From: DASUXY01 sp036377675
GTDB lineage: Bacteria; Bacillota; Bacilli; Bacillales; Amphibacillaceae
Length of the DNA: 64,000 nucleotides
NCBI GenBank assembly: GCA_036377675.1
Contig: DASUXY010000018.1
Span: 1 to 64,000, forward strand
Reading direction: 5' to 3'
Part shown: positions 25,918 through 35,841 of the stretch, one piece after another
How positions within the stretch are numbered: the first letter of the stretch is position 1
Layout of the letters: the number at the start of each line of letters is the position of its first letter
Made by a program: the position numbers and the translations under genes
The notes under the pieces: generated by a model
Databases searched by the model: none
Told to the model about the DNA's origin: nothing
Seen by the model: the letters and a program-made list of their open reading frames with translations, nothing else

Positions 25918-27639
25918 TTGAAGGTTGAGGCAAAAACAGAGATGACAGTTGTTCAAGATGTGGAAACAGGTGCTGATTTATTAATACAATCGTTGATTGA
26001 TGAAAATGTAGACACCATTTTTGGTTATCCAGGTGGTGCCGTACTCCCAATTTATGACGCATTATACCGGAAAAAAGCAGCTTTTGATCATATTTTAACA
26101 CGCCATGAACAAGGCTCTATTCATGCAGCAGAAGGTTATGCACGAACTACGGGAAAGCCGGGCGTTGTCTTCGCTACATCCGGACCAGGAGCAACGAACC
26201 TCATTACAGGAATTACGGATGCGATGATGGATTCATTGCCACTCGTTATTTTTACCGGGCAAGTTTCAAGCAGTGTTGTTGGCACAGACGCATTTCAAGA
26301 GTCCGATGTGATGGGAATTACGACTCCGATTACAAAGTACAATTATCAAATTAAAGAATTATCCGAATTGCCACGAATTGTAAAAGAGGCGTTTCATATC
26401 GCTACTACAGGTCGACCGGGGCCCGTCGTTGTCGATATTCCAAAAAATATTTCCCAAGAAATAACGACAGGCGAATATGATCAAACGATGCATCTACCTG
26501 GTTACCAGCCTACGGAACTGCCTAATCCATTGCAGATTACGAAGTTGGCTGAAGCTATCGAACAGGCGAAAAGGCCACTCGTACTTGCCGGTGCAGGTGT
26601 CTTATTTGCAGATGCTTCGGCAGAGTTAAAACAATTTGTCGAGCGATACGAATTACCAATCACGACGACGTTGCTTGGATTAGGAAGTTATCCGGGCTCA
26701 AGTCCATTATCACTAGGAATGGCTGGGATGCATGGGAATTATGCGGCGAATATGGCGATTTATGAATGTGACTTGTTAATTAACATTGGAGCACGATTCG
26801 ATGATCGATTAACGGGAAGTTTACAGCATTTTGCACCACAAGCAAAAGTAGCACATATCGATATCGATCCAGCTGAAATCGGAAAAAATGTTGAGACAGT
26901 AATCCCCGTTGTTGCAGACGCCAAAGAAGCGTTAAAAGCGTTGTTGAAAAAAACAATCCAGATTCCAGAACATGGAAGATGGCACGAAACGTTGCAAAAT
27001 AATAAAGAGCAGTATCCACTGTGGTACGAACAACCGGATCAATATATTTCTCCGCAACGTTTAATTCAACAAATCCATCGTGTCACAAAAGGAGAAGCAA
27101 TTGTTACGACCGACGTCGGTCAACATCAAATGTGGGCTGCACAATATTACACATTAGATAATCCGCATCGGTGGGTAACATCCGGTGGTCTAGGAACGAT
27201 GGGATTTGGTTTTCCAGCAGCAATCGGAGCACAAATTGGTTCACCAGAAGAGCTCGTTGTTTCCATCGTCGGAGACGCCGGTTTTCAGATGACGTGTCAA
27301 GAGTTGTCTGTCGTCAAAGATAGAAACCTACCAGTTAAAGTCATTATTTTGAATAATGAAGCATTAGGAATGGTTCGCCAATGGCAAGATAAATTTTATG
27401 ATAAACGTTATTCAGAATCGATTTTAACTGCGAATCCTGATTTTGTGAAATTAGCCGAAAGTTATGGTATACGTGGAGTTCGCGTTGATCGTGAAGAAGA
27501 TGTTGCAACAACGCTTGAAGATATCTTTTCATATGATGGTCCAGTCGTTGCTGATTTCCGAGTTTGTCAACAAGAAAATGTGTATCCAATGATTGCACCG
27601 GGTAAAGGATCACATGAAATGATAGGGGTGAAAAAATGA
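25918..27639 (+). CDS. ilvB: Acetolactate synthase large subunit
   Basis: 573-aa ThDP-dependent enzyme making acetolactate (Val/Leu) and acetohydroxybutyrate (Ile). N-terminal ThDP-pyrimidine domain with GYPGG and the catalytic Glu in RHEQGSIHAAEG, central FAD-binding domain, C-terminal ThDP domain with GDAGFQM...NN. TTG start at 25918 preceded by AAGGAGG. It overlaps ilvH by 4 bp, so subunits are coupled in translation. Confidence 0.97.
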   Translation: MKVEAKTEMTVVQDVETGADLLIQSLIDENVDTIFGYPGGAVLPIYDALYRKKAAFDHILTRHEQGSIHAAEGYARTTGKPGVVFATSGPGATNLITGITDAMMDSLPLVIFTGQVSSSVVGTDAFQESDVMGITTPITKYNYQIKELSELPRIVKEAFHIATTGRPGPVVVDIPKNISQEITTGEYDQTMHLPGYQPTELPNPLQITKLAEAIEQAKRPLVLAGAGVLFADASAELKQFVERYELPITTTLLGLGSYPGSSPLSLGMAGMHGNYAANMAIYECDLLINIGARFDDRLTGSLQHFAPQAKVAHIDIDPAEIGKNVETVIPVVADAKEALKALLKKTIQIPEHGRWHETLQNNKEQYPLWYEQPDQYISPQRLIQQIHRVTKGEAIVTTDVGQHQMWAAQYYTLDNPHRWVTSGGLGTMGFGFPAAIGAQIGSPEELVVSIVGDAGFQMTCQELSVVKDRNLPVKVIILNNEALGMVRQWQDKFYDKRYSESILTANPDFVKLAESYGIRGVRVDREEDVATTLEDIFSYDGPVVADFRVCQQENVYPMIAPGKGSHEMIGVKK

Positions 27640-28157
27640 AACGGATCATAACGGCAACTGTACAAAATCGAAGTGGTGTACTCAATCGAATTACAGGAAT
27701 GCTAAATAAGCGTCAGTTCAATATCGAAAGTATTACAGTTGGTGCATCAGAAACAGAAGGTGTTTCAAAAATGACTTTTGTCGTTGAAGTCAATGACGAT
27801 CAAAAATTAGAACAACTGACGAAACAATTGAATAAACAAATCGATGTTTTAAAAGTTTCTGATATAACGGATCAAGCCATTGTTGCACGAGAACTTGCCT
27901 TAGTAAAAGTTGTTGGCAGTGGTCAACTACGCTCAGAAATTCAAGGAATTATCTCTCCTTTCCGTGCATCGATTATTGACGTCAGTAAAGATAATTTAAC
28001 GATTCAAGTGACTGGAAAGCCTGAAAAAGTTGATGCACTCATTGCACTTTTAAGACCATATGGCATTAAAGAATTAGCAAGAACAGGGGTCATCGCATTT
28101 TTGAGAGGTCAGCAACCTTCGCAGGTGACAGAGATTAACTCCGTTTTTCCAATGTAA
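27636..28157 (+). CDS. ilvH: Acetolactate synthase small (regulatory) subunit
   Basis: 173 aa, with an N-terminal ACT domain (residues 1-75, starting KRIITATVQNRSGVLNRI) that binds valine for feedback inhibition, and the C-terminal domain (RELALVKV onward) that activates the large subunit. The start overlaps the ilvB stop as ATGA. Confidence 0.97.
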   Translation: MKRIITATVQNRSGVLNRITGMLNKRQFNIESITVGASETEGVSKMTFVVEVNDDQKLEQLTKQLNKQIDVLKVSDITDQAIVARELALVKVVGSGQLRSEIQGIISPFRASIIDVSKDNLTIQVTGKPEKVDALIALLRPYGIKELARTGVIAFLRGQQPSQVTEINSVFPM

Positions 28158-28270
28158 GTTTGCAAGAAACGTTTCGTTTTTATCGATGGTGTTATCGCTA
28201 CTAACATTTTACTTTCTATGAAGTGTGTTTAATTCGTTAGTTCTCTAAATTATAAAAATATAAATTTATG

Positions 28271-28296
28271 TAAATTCCCAATACTTGGGAGATTTA
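28271..28296 (+). other. Stem-loop upstream of ilvC
   Basis: TAAATTCCCAA (28271-28281) pairs with TTGGGAGATTTA (28285-28296) with one bulge and a 3-nt loop, just before the GGAGGAG site of ilvC. No T-run. In B. subtilis the ilv-leu mRNA is processed near ilvC and the product is stabilised, so a 5' mRNA stabiliser is plausible. Confidence 0.5.
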
Positions 28297-28325
28297 TACA
28301 ATTCATTTAAGGAGGAGTTTAACAA

Positions 28326-29369
28326 ATGGCAAAAGTACTTTATGAAAAAGATATTCAAACTGAGGTTTTGGAAGGAAAGAAAATAGCGGTGATTGGCTAC
28401 GGATCACAGGGGCATGCACATGCATTGAACCTTCGTGATAGTGGATACGATGTAGTCATCGGGCAGAGACCTGGAAAATCACAGGAAAAAGCAGAGAGAG
28501 ATGGATTTACTGTAAAATCAGTTGCTGATGCTGTAAGCGAAGCACAAGTCATTATGATTCTTTTACCAGATGAGCTACAAACAAAGGTTTACGAGGAAAG
28601 CATTGAACAGAATTTGAATGAAGGTGATGCACTCGTATTTGCTCACGGATTCAACGTTCACTTTAATCAAATCGTTCCACCAAAAAATGTTGACGTCTTT
28701 CTCGTTGCACCTAAGGGACCAGGTCATCTCGTTCGTCGAACGTATGAAGAAGGTGCTGGTGTACCTGCTCTATATGGTGTCTATCAAGATGTTACAGGTA
28801 AAGCAAAACAATTAGCCCTTGCCTATGCACAAGGAATTGGAGCAGCAAGAGCAGGTGTTCTTGAAACGACTTTCCAAGAAGAAACGGAAACAGATTTGTT
28901 CGGTGAGCAAGCTGTCTTGTGTGGAGGGCTTACAAGTCTTGTAAAAGCTGGCTTTGAAACATTGACAGAAGCAGGTTATCAGCCGGAAGTTGCTTATTTT
29001 GAATGTTTGCATGAAATGAAGTTAATCGTTGACTTGATGTATGAGGGCGGATTGGAAAATATGCGTTATTCTATCTCTGATACAGCTCAGTGGGGAGATT
29101 TCGTTTCTGGACCACGCGTTATTAATGACGAAACGAAAGAACGCATGAAAGAAATTTTAGAAGAAGTCCAGTCTGGAGAATTTGCAAAAGGTTGGATTCT
29201 TGAAAACCAAGCTAATCGCCCGCAGTTTAATGCGATAAATAATAAAGAAAATGAGCATCTCATTGAAAAAGTAGGAAGGGAGTTACGCGAGTTAATGCCT
29301 TTTGTTAAGCAACCTGTGAAGGATGAAGAAAACAAGCAAAAGGACGTGAAAGAGCATGTCAAAAATTAA
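28326..29369 (+). CDS. ilvC: Ketol-acid reductoisomerase
   Basis: 347-aa class I enzyme. NADPH-binding GYGSQGHAHALNLRDSG at about residues 25-41, the catalytic APKGPGHLVRRTYEEGAGVPAL region split around residues 131-152, and knotted C-terminal domain with FGEQAVLCGG and ECLHEMKLIVDL. The C-terminal tail is Lys/Glu-rich and slightly long, overlapping leuA by 14 bp. Confidence 0.97.
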   Translation: MAKVLYEKDIQTEVLEGKKIAVIGYGSQGHAHALNLRDSGYDVVIGQRPGKSQEKAERDGFTVKSVADAVSEAQVIMILLPDELQTKVYEESIEQNLNEGDALVFAHGFNVHFNQIVPPKNVDVFLVAPKGPGHLVRRTYEEGAGVPALYGVYQDVTGKAKQLALAYAQGIGAARAGVLETTFQEETETDLFGEQAVLCGGLTSLVKAGFETLTEAGYQPEVAYFECLHEMKLIVDLMYEGGLENMRYSISDTAQWGDFVSGPRVINDETKERMKEILEEVQSGEFAKGWILENQANRPQFNAINNKENEHLIEKVGRELRELMPFVKQPVKDEENKQKDVKEHVKN

Positions 29370-30903
29370 AATTTTTGATACGACATTGAGAGATGGCGAG
29401 CAGTCACCGGGTGTTAATTTAAACGCACTTGAAAAACTGGAAATTGCTAAGCAGCTAGAGCGTTTTGGAGTGGATCGGATGGAAGCAGGCTTTCCTGCTT
29501 CCTCCAAAGGTGACTTTGAAGCAGTGAAAATGATTGCTGAAACGATAAAGGATACTTCGGTAACTGGTTTAGCTCGGGCGATAAAGTCGGATATCGATAT
29601 CGCTTGGGACGCTTTAAAGGGAGCAGAAAATCCTTGTCTTCATGTTTTTATCGCTACTTCACCAATTCACATGGCTTACAAATTGAAGAAAACTCCCGAA
29701 GAAGTGATTGAAACAGCTGTCAAAACCGTATCGTATGCGAAAGAAAGATTTTCAGAAGTCGAATGGTCAGCTGAAGATGCTTCAAGATCCGATTTGGACT
29801 TTTTAGCAGAAATTATTGAAAAAGTAATCGATGCAGGTGCGACAGTGATTAACTTGCCTGATACGGTTGGCTATGCAACTCCTGAAGAGTACGGAAATAT
29901 GTTTCGCTATATAAAAGAAAATGTTCCAAATATTGATCGTGCCATTTTATCTTGCCACTGTCACAATGATTTAGGAATGGCAGTTGCTAACTCCATCGCT
30001 GCTGTTGAAAATGGAGCGACACAAATTGAAGGGACAGTTAACGGAATAGGAGAACGCGCTGGTAATGCTGCGCTTGAAGAAGTAGCCGTAGCTTTAAAAA
30101 TTCGCTCTGACTTTTATCCTTATTCGACCGGACTGAAGTTAAATGAAATTAAACGAACGAGTGATCTCGTAGCGAAACTGACAGGAATGTATGTGCAAGC
30201 GAACAAAGCAGTCATCGGACGCAATGCTTTTGCTCACGAGTCAGGAATTCATCAAGATGGTGTCTTGAAGCATAAAGAAACGTACGAAATCATTACACCT
30301 GAAATGGTCGGCGTAAGTTCGAACAATTTGTTTTTAGGAAAACATTCTGGCCGTCATGCGTTCAATGAAAAAGTGAAAGAAATGGGTTACGAGTTATCTG
30401 AAGAGAAACTTAAAGAAGCCTTTCATGCTTTTAAGATGTTGACAGATCGCAAAAAAGAAGTGACGGATGACGATTTGTTTACCATTCTTATGGATGTACA
30501 AACGGATACGACGGCGATTCATAAATATGAGATTGAAATGTTTCAAGTTCAATATGGGACATCGAACATTCCGACGGCAACCGTTTCCTTAAAAACACCG
30601 AAAGGCGATTCTATCCAGACAGCATGTACGGGGCAAGGAAGTGTTGAAGCACTGTACAATACATTAGATCAATTGATCGAAGAAGAATTGAAACTTCTCG
30701 ATTATCAACTAAACTCTGTCGGAAGTGGAAAAGATGCTTTGGCAGAATCACACGTGCAACTGATGGTAAACGGAACGACGGTCAACGGTAGAGGCGCAGC
30801 TCAAGACGTATTGGAAGCATCAGGCAGTGCTTTTTTAAATGCTGTGAACCGATATATTGTTCAACAAAATACTGTCAAACAAAAAGAGCTTGTTGAAAAT
30901 TAA
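29356..30903 (+). CDS. leuA: 2-isopropylmalate synthase
   Basis: 515 aa; first committed step to leucine. TIM-barrel motifs DTTLRDGEQSPG (residues 8-19), metal ligands in HCHNDLGMAVANS, ESGIHQDG in the subdomain, and a C-terminal LeuA dimer domain (about residue 390 on) that binds leucine for feedback control. It starts inside the end of ilvC, a translational coupling arrangement. Confidence 0.97.
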   Translation: MSKIKIFDTTLRDGEQSPGVNLNALEKLEIAKQLERFGVDRMEAGFPASSKGDFEAVKMIAETIKDTSVTGLARAIKSDIDIAWDALKGAENPCLHVFIATSPIHMAYKLKKTPEEVIETAVKTVSYAKERFSEVEWSAEDASRSDLDFLAEIIEKVIDAGATVINLPDTVGYATPEEYGNMFRYIKENVPNIDRAILSCHCHNDLGMAVANSIAAVENGATQIEGTVNGIGERAGNAALEEVAVALKIRSDFYPYSTGLKLNEIKRTSDLVAKLTGMYVQANKAVIGRNAFAHESGIHQDGVLKHKETYEIITPEMVGVSSNNLFLGKHSGRHAFNEKVKEMGYELSEEKLKEAFHAFKMLTDRKKEVTDDDLFTILMDVQTDTTAIHKYEIEMFQVQYGTSNIPTATVSLKTPKGDSIQTACTGQGSVEALYNTLDQLIEEELKLLDYQLNSVGSGKDALAESHVQLMVNGTTVNGRGAAQDVLEASGSAFLNAVNRYIVQQNTVKQKELVEN

Positions 30904-30988
30904 GTTTAAGAGATTGAGAATCGAATAGTAAAGAAACAGATTTCCTCTTTACCATTCATATTGACATCATTTTTTAGGAGGGAAGAAG

Positions 30989-32095
30989 ATGAGTAAACAA
31001 ATCGTTTTACTTCCGGGCGATGGGATCGGCAAAGAAATTATGGAGTCGGCAAAGTTTGTTTTACATGCAATTGGTGAAGAGTTTGGGCACTCATTTACGT
31101 TTCATGAAGAAGCCATCGGAGGGGATGCAATCGATCGTCACGGCGTTCCACTACCTGAACGAACAATTGAAGCTTGTAAACGTGCCGATGCTCTTTTACT
31201 CGGTGCTGTTGGTGGACCAAAATGGAACAGTCAACCTGCACATAACAGGCCTGAACAAGGATTACTCGGAATTCGTAAAGAAATGGAATTATTTGCCAAT
31301 TTACGTCCAGTTAAAGGAAGTTCCCCGCTATTGCATGCGTCCCCGTTGAAAGAAGAAATCATTAAAGATAGTGATATTCTCATTATTCGCGAGCTGACAG
31401 GTGGACTATATTTTGGAAAGCCGAGCGAACGGCGTGAGAATGGTAACGTAGTGGTCGATACACTATATTACCGTCGAGATGAAATGGAACGGATTATTGA
31501 CAAGGCATTTGAAACGGCAAGTAAACGTAAAAGACATTTGACATCTGTTGACAAAGCAAATGTGCTCGAGTCAAGTCGAATGTGGCGTGAAATCGTCGAA
31601 GAAAAAAGTGAGGCATATCCTGATGTGACGGTGGAGCATGTGCTCGTCGATGCGGCGGCGATGAAGCTCATTACACAACCGACTGCTTTCGATGTCATTG
31701 TGACGGAAAATTTATTCGGAGATATTTTAAGTGATGAAGCGTCTGTTTTAACAGGTTCGTTAGGAATGCTTCCATCGGCAAGCCTTCGTACGGATGGTGT
31801 AGGATTGTATGAACCTGTACATGGATCAGCACCAGATATTGCCGGAAAAGGAATTGCTAATCCGCTCGGGATGATTTTATCGACGGCGATGATGCTCAGA
31901 TATTCGTTCCAAATGGAAGAGGAAGCGACAGAAATTGAAAGAGCGGTTGATCACGTTCTTGAACTTGGGTACCATACACCTGATTTATCGATTGAAGGTG
32001 GTAAACAAGTAGGGACAAAAGAAATGACTGAATTAATTGTTGATCATATTACTGTAAAAAGTATTCGCGATAGTATTTGTAGCATTTATGTGTAG
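30989..32095 (+). CDS. leuB: 3-isopropylmalate dehydrogenase
   Basis: 368-aa beta-decarboxylating dehydrogenase. GDGIGKEIM at the N-terminus, substrate-binding LRPVKG and RELTGGLYFGKP, metal/NAD motif DAAAMKL and VHGSAPDIAGKGIANP. GGAGGGAAG site 6 nt before the ATG. Spacing to leuC is 14 bp. Confidence 0.97.
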   Translation: MSKQIVLLPGDGIGKEIMESAKFVLHAIGEEFGHSFTFHEEAIGGDAIDRHGVPLPERTIEACKRADALLLGAVGGPKWNSQPAHNRPEQGLLGIRKEMELFANLRPVKGSSPLLHASPLKEEIIKDSDILIIRELTGGLYFGKPSERRENGNVVVDTLYYRRDEMERIIDKAFETASKRKRHLTSVDKANVLESSRMWREIVEEKSEAYPDVTVEHVLVDAAAMKLITQPTAFDVIVTENLFGDILSDEASVLTGSLGMLPSASLRTDGVGLYEPVHGSAPDIAGKGIANPLGMILSTAMMLRYSFQMEEEATEIERAVDHVLELGYHTPDLSIEGGKQVGTKEMTELIVDHITVKSIRDSICSIYV

Positions 32096-32109
32096 TGAGG
32101 AGGTACCAC

Positions 32110-33522
32110 ATGAAAAATCCGAAAACGATTATCGAAAAAATATGGAATAAGCATATCGTTCATCAAGAAGAAGGAAAACCTGATTTACTTTATATCGATT
32201 TGCACTTAGTTCATGAAGTAACATCACCACAAGCTTTCGAAGGGTTGCGCATGAAAGATCGTAAAGTTAGGCGACCTGATTTAACATTTGCAACCGTTGA
32301 CCATAATGTGCCGACGAGAAACCGTGATGTAATCCAAGATGAAATTGCAAAAAAACAGATGGAAACGTTAAAAAGTAATTGCGAACAATACGGCATTCCA
32401 CTAGCCGATATGTTCCATCCGGACCAAGGGATCGTCCACGTCATCGGCCCACAGTTAGGACTTACACAACCTGGGAAGACAATTGTATGTGGGGATAGTC
32501 ATACATCGACCCACGGAGCATTTGGTGCCATCGCTTTTGGAATTGGAACGAGCGAAGTTGAACACGTCTTAGCGACACAAACATTATGGCAAGAACGTCC
32601 AAAAACATTGAATGTTCATGTCGAAGGTGATCTCGCTCCTGGAGTGACGGCAAAAGACCTTATTTTAGCGATTATTGCTAAATTTGGCATTAAATTCGGC
32701 ACAGGGCACATCATCGAATATACAGGAGAGGCCATTCGTAACTTGTCGATGGAAGGTCGAATGACAGTATGTAATATGTCTATTGAAGGTGGGGCAAGAG
32801 CTGGCTTAATAAGTCCTGATGAAAAAACGATTGAATATTTGCGTAATCGAGAACATGTTCCTAAAGGCGAAGCATTTGATCAGCTAGCCGAACAATGGCT
32901 TGATTTAGCGACAGATGAAGGGGCTGTCTATGATCAACAGTTGACCATAAACGCTAGCGAAGTTGAACCACAAGTCACTTGGGGAACAAACCCTGGCATG
33001 TGTGTTCCAGTTAGTGGTAGCACACCGAGTTTAGCTGATGTTGAGCAAAAAGAAGATGTTCAACGGGCTCTTGAATACATGGGTCTTGAAGAAGAGCAGC
33101 CGATTACGTCTATTGAAATTGACCACGTCTTTATCGGGTCATGTACAAATTCACGATTGAGCGATTTACAAAAAGCAGCAGCGATTGTGAAAGATAAAAA
33201 AGTAAAAGAAGGTGTCCGGGCTATCGTCGTCCCAGGTTCATATCAGGTGAAGATGGACGCAGAAAAAGAGGGGCTCGATACGATTTTTAAACAGGCTGGT
33301 TTTGAGTGGCGCGATGCTGGCTGTAGTATGTGTTTAGCGATGAATGATGACATCGTTCCACCTGGTGGTCGATGTGCTTCAACATCGAACCGAAACTTTG
33401 AAGGAAGACAAGGAAATGGAGCTCGCACACACTTAGTTAGCCCGGAAATGGCGGCAGCAGCGGCGATTGAAGGTCGGTTTGTCGATGTGCGAACGTATGC
33501 CGATGCTGGTGTATTTAGCTAA
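32110..33522 (+). CDS. leuC: 3-isopropylmalate dehydratase large subunit
   Basis: 470-aa aconitase-like subunit carrying a [4Fe-4S] cluster; Cys ligands in FIGSCTNSR and DAGCSMC. ATG 32110 chosen: GAGGAGG (32097-32103) is 6 nt upstream. An in-frame GTG at 32095 overlaps the leuB stop and would place the ribosome site inside the gene. Confidence 0.97.
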   Translation: MKNPKTIIEKIWNKHIVHQEEGKPDLLYIDLHLVHEVTSPQAFEGLRMKDRKVRRPDLTFATVDHNVPTRNRDVIQDEIAKKQMETLKSNCEQYGIPLADMFHPDQGIVHVIGPQLGLTQPGKTIVCGDSHTSTHGAFGAIAFGIGTSEVEHVLATQTLWQERPKTLNVHVEGDLAPGVTAKDLILAIIAKFGIKFGTGHIIEYTGEAIRNLSMEGRMTVCNMSIEGGARAGLISPDEKTIEYLRNREHVPKGEAFDQLAEQWLDLATDEGAVYDQQLTINASEVEPQVTWGTNPGMCVPVSGSTPSLADVEQKEDVQRALEYMGLEEEQPITSIEIDHVFIGSCTNSRLSDLQKAAAIVKDKKVKEGVRAIVVPGSYQVKMDAEKEGLDTIFKQAGFEWRDAGCSMCLAMNDDIVPPGGRCASTSNRNFEGRQGNGARTHLVSPEMAAAAAIEGRFVDVRTYADAGVFS

Positions 33523-33576
33523 ACATATTATAAAAACGATCAATACCATTGTTTTACGAGACGAGGAGGTGTCCGT

Positions 33577-34161
33577 ATGGAAGCCATTCAAGTGCATAAA
33601 GGTTTAGTTTACCCATTAAATCGGTCAAATGTTGATACAGACCAGATTATTCCTAAACAATTTTTGAAGCGGATTGAACGGACAGGATTTGGTCAATTTT
33701 TGTTTTACCATTGGCGATTTGATGATCAAGGCCAGAAACGAAAAGACTTCAATTTAAATGATGAGAAATATGAAGGGACTACAATTTTGTTAGCTGGAGA
33801 AAACTTCGGCTGTGGTTCCTCAAGAGAACATGCACCGTGGGCATTACTCGATTATGGTTTTCGAGTCATTATCGCTCCAAGTTTTGCAGATATTTTTTAT
33901 AATAACGCTTTGAAAAATGGTATTATACCGATTAAAATGGATAATTCGCAACTGAACGAATGGATGAAAGAAGCAGAGGAAAACGAACTCATTTTATCCA
34001 TTGACTTAAAGAAAAAGCAAATTACACAAACTGACGGAAAAGTAGTCTCTTTTGATATTCCAGCCTATCACCAAGAAAAATTACTCAATGGCTGGGATGA
34101 TATTGCGTTAACACTTCATCACGAAGATAAAATCAAAGCTTATGAAAATGCTAGTAGATAA
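33577..34161 (+). CDS. leuD: 3-isopropylmalate dehydratase small subunit
   Basis: 194-aa swivel-domain subunit with the substrate-binding loop NFGCGSSREHAPWAL (residues about 68-82). GAGGAGGTG site. Partner of leuC; followed 24 bp later by ilvA. Confidence 0.97.
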   Translation: MEAIQVHKGLVYPLNRSNVDTDQIIPKQFLKRIERTGFGQFLFYHWRFDDQGQKRKDFNLNDEKYEGTTILLAGENFGCGSSREHAPWALLDYGFRVIIAPSFADIFYNNALKNGIIPIKMDNSQLNEWMKEAEENELILSIDLKKKQITQTDGKVVSFDIPAYHQEKLLNGWDDIALTLHHEDKIKAYENASR

Positions 34162-34185
34162 TTCAAACAATTAAGGGTATGATGA

Positions 34186-35211
34186 ATGTATGAGTATATT
34201 TGTAAAGATGGGGAGAGTGGATCGCTTGGGAATTTGCTAACAGGAGAAAGGGTGCACACAGCACTGGGCAGGCTACGACCGATTGTCCATCGCACCCCTT
34301 TACTGACATCAGAAACTACGAATCGTTTGGTCGGAAAACATGTTTATTTTAAACTAGAAAACCAACAAAAAACAGGAGCTTTTAAGTTTAGAGGGGCTAC
34401 ATTTAAACTGATGCAATTAAGGAAAACACAATTGCGAAGAGGTGTGATTACAGCTTCGGCTGGAAATCATGCACAAGGAGTTGCGTATGCTGCTACTAAA
34501 CTAGATACGAAAGCAACCATATTCATGCCAGAAGATACACCAGATGCAAAGGTAGATGCGACGAGAAATTATGGTGCGAACGTCGTCCTTACCGGTGAAA
34601 CGTTTCAAGAAGCGTATGAAAAGTCACTTGAACGTCAAAAACGAACCGGAGCTGTTTACGTCCATCCATTTGACGATTATGACGTAATGGCTGGTCAAGG
34701 AACGATTGCTCTTGAATTGCTCCGTCAGGAAGATCGGATCGATACAATTATCGTTCCGATTGGTGGGGGTGGTTTGATTAGCGGTATAGCGGTCGCTGCC
34801 AAACACGTCAATCGGAATATGCAAATTATTGGTGTACAAGCGAAAAATGCAGCAGCTGTATACGATAGTTTTCATCAGCATACGATGAAAAAATGGGATT
34901 CTGTTTCTACGATTGCTGAAGGAATAGCTGTCAAAGAACCCGGTAAACAGACGTTGCCAATTATTAATCGCTACGTCGACGACATCGTCACTGTGACGGA
35001 CGAACAAATTGCTTCTGCAATGATTTATATGTTAGAACGTAACAAGACATTAGTAGAAGGTGCTGGTGCAGCAGCATTAGCAGCATTATTCGCTTATCAT
35101 GACGAGATTGACTCTCAGCATTGTGGTGTTATTGTTAGTGGTGGAAATATGGATATTAGTATGATGACAAAAATACAAAACCTCGCAGAAAGATTAGCAG
35201 TTCCTGTCTAG
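34186..35211 (+). CDS. ilvA: Threonine dehydratase, short form without regulatory domain
   Basis: PLP enzyme turning threonine into 2-oxobutyrate, the entry to isoleucine. PLP lysine in KTGAFKFRGA (about residue 67), glycine loop GGGGLISG, and SGGNMD near the end. At 341 aa or less it ends right after the catalytic domain; the C-terminal ACT-like domain of anabolic IlvA (about 420 aa in B. subtilis) is absent, as in catabolic TdcB types. Its place at the end of the ilv-leu operon argues for an anabolic role. Start uncertain: ATG 34186 has only a weak site, while GTG 34252 has AGGAG 5 nt upstream but would cut into the N-terminal helix. Confidence 0.87.
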   Translation: MYEYICKDGESGSLGNLLTGERVHTALGRLRPIVHRTPLLTSETTNRLVGKHVYFKLENQQKTGAFKFRGATFKLMQLRKTQLRRGVITASAGNHAQGVAYAATKLDTKATIFMPEDTPDAKVDATRNYGANVVLTGETFQEAYEKSLERQKRTGAVYVHPFDDYDVMAGQGTIALELLRQEDRIDTIIVPIGGGGLISGIAVAAKHVNRNMQIIGVQAKNAAAVYDSFHQHTMKKWDSVSTIAEGIAVKEPGKQTLPIINRYVDDIVTVTDEQIASAMIYMLERNKTLVEGAGAAALAALFAYHDEIDSQHCGVIVSGGNMDISMMTKIQNLAERLAVPV

Positions 35212-35241
35212 AAAATGATTAACTGTTAGAAAATAAACGCT

Positions 35242-35278
35242 AGCGGTTCTTGGTAAACATGCCAAGAACCGCTTTTTC
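35242..35278 (+). terminator. Terminator of the ilv-leu-ilvA operon
   Basis: A perfect 12-bp stem AGCGGTTCTTGG (35242-35253) with 35262-35273, then TTTT. Confidence 0.93.
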
Positions 35279-35418
35279 ATGGAAAAGTGGTCCATCTGTT
35301 TTCTAGTATGTTTTGTTTTTTTAAACGTATAAATGTATAATACGAATATATTCCCTCATTACAATCTAGGTTATTTCTATTCATGGAATGCGTTTATGAT
35401 TGCTGAAGGAGATTCATT

Positions 35419-35829
35419 ATGAAGAAGACAAAGGAAAATTTACTGCTCTTTATATGGGCAATTACGTTGATCGCCTTTGTTGGAAGTCTCTTTTTTTCGG
35501 AAATCCTTGGATTTACTCCGTGTGAATATTGCTGGTATCAACGCGTTTTAATGTATCCACTCGTAGTCATTTATGGGGTAGCCATTGTGAAAAAGGACAT
35601 TTCAATTGCTTTACCGGGTCTTATTTTGAGCGGTATAGGCTTTTGCGTTTCAACGTATCATTATCTCGTCCAAAAGTTGCCCGCTTTTCAAGAAGTGGGT
35701 GGGTCTTGTGGTGATTTACCATGTCATTTACAGTATGTCAATTACTTTGGTTTTATAACAATTCCATTTCTCGCAGGGACAGCATTTTTAATGGTTTTTG
35801 TCACTCATCTCATCGTACTTCGACTGTAA
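35419..35829 (+). CDS. bdbC: BdbC, disulfide-bond formation protein (DsbB family)
   Basis: 136-aa quinone-dependent thiol oxidase in the membrane with four helices. Two redox Cys pairs: CEYC (residues 34-37) after the first helix and C-x4-C in GSCGDLPC (about residue 95). Expected to reoxidise a DsbA-like partner for extracytoplasmic disulfides, needed for instance by competence proteins. The next gene, 12 bp on, is an anchored thioredoxin-like protein. Confidence 0.92.
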   Translation: MKKTKENLLLFIWAITLIAFVGSLFFSEILGFTPCEYCWYQRVLMYPLVVIYGVAIVKKDISIALPGLILSGIGFCVSTYHYLVQKLPAFQEVGGSCGDLPCHLQYVNYFGFITIPFLAGTAFLMVFVTHLIVLRL

Positions 35830-35841
35830 AGGAGGATATAT

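Noticed and set aside
34624..35007. 127-codon antisense frame inside ilvA
   Set aside because: Shadow of a conserved gene; composition is atypical and it has no start signal.
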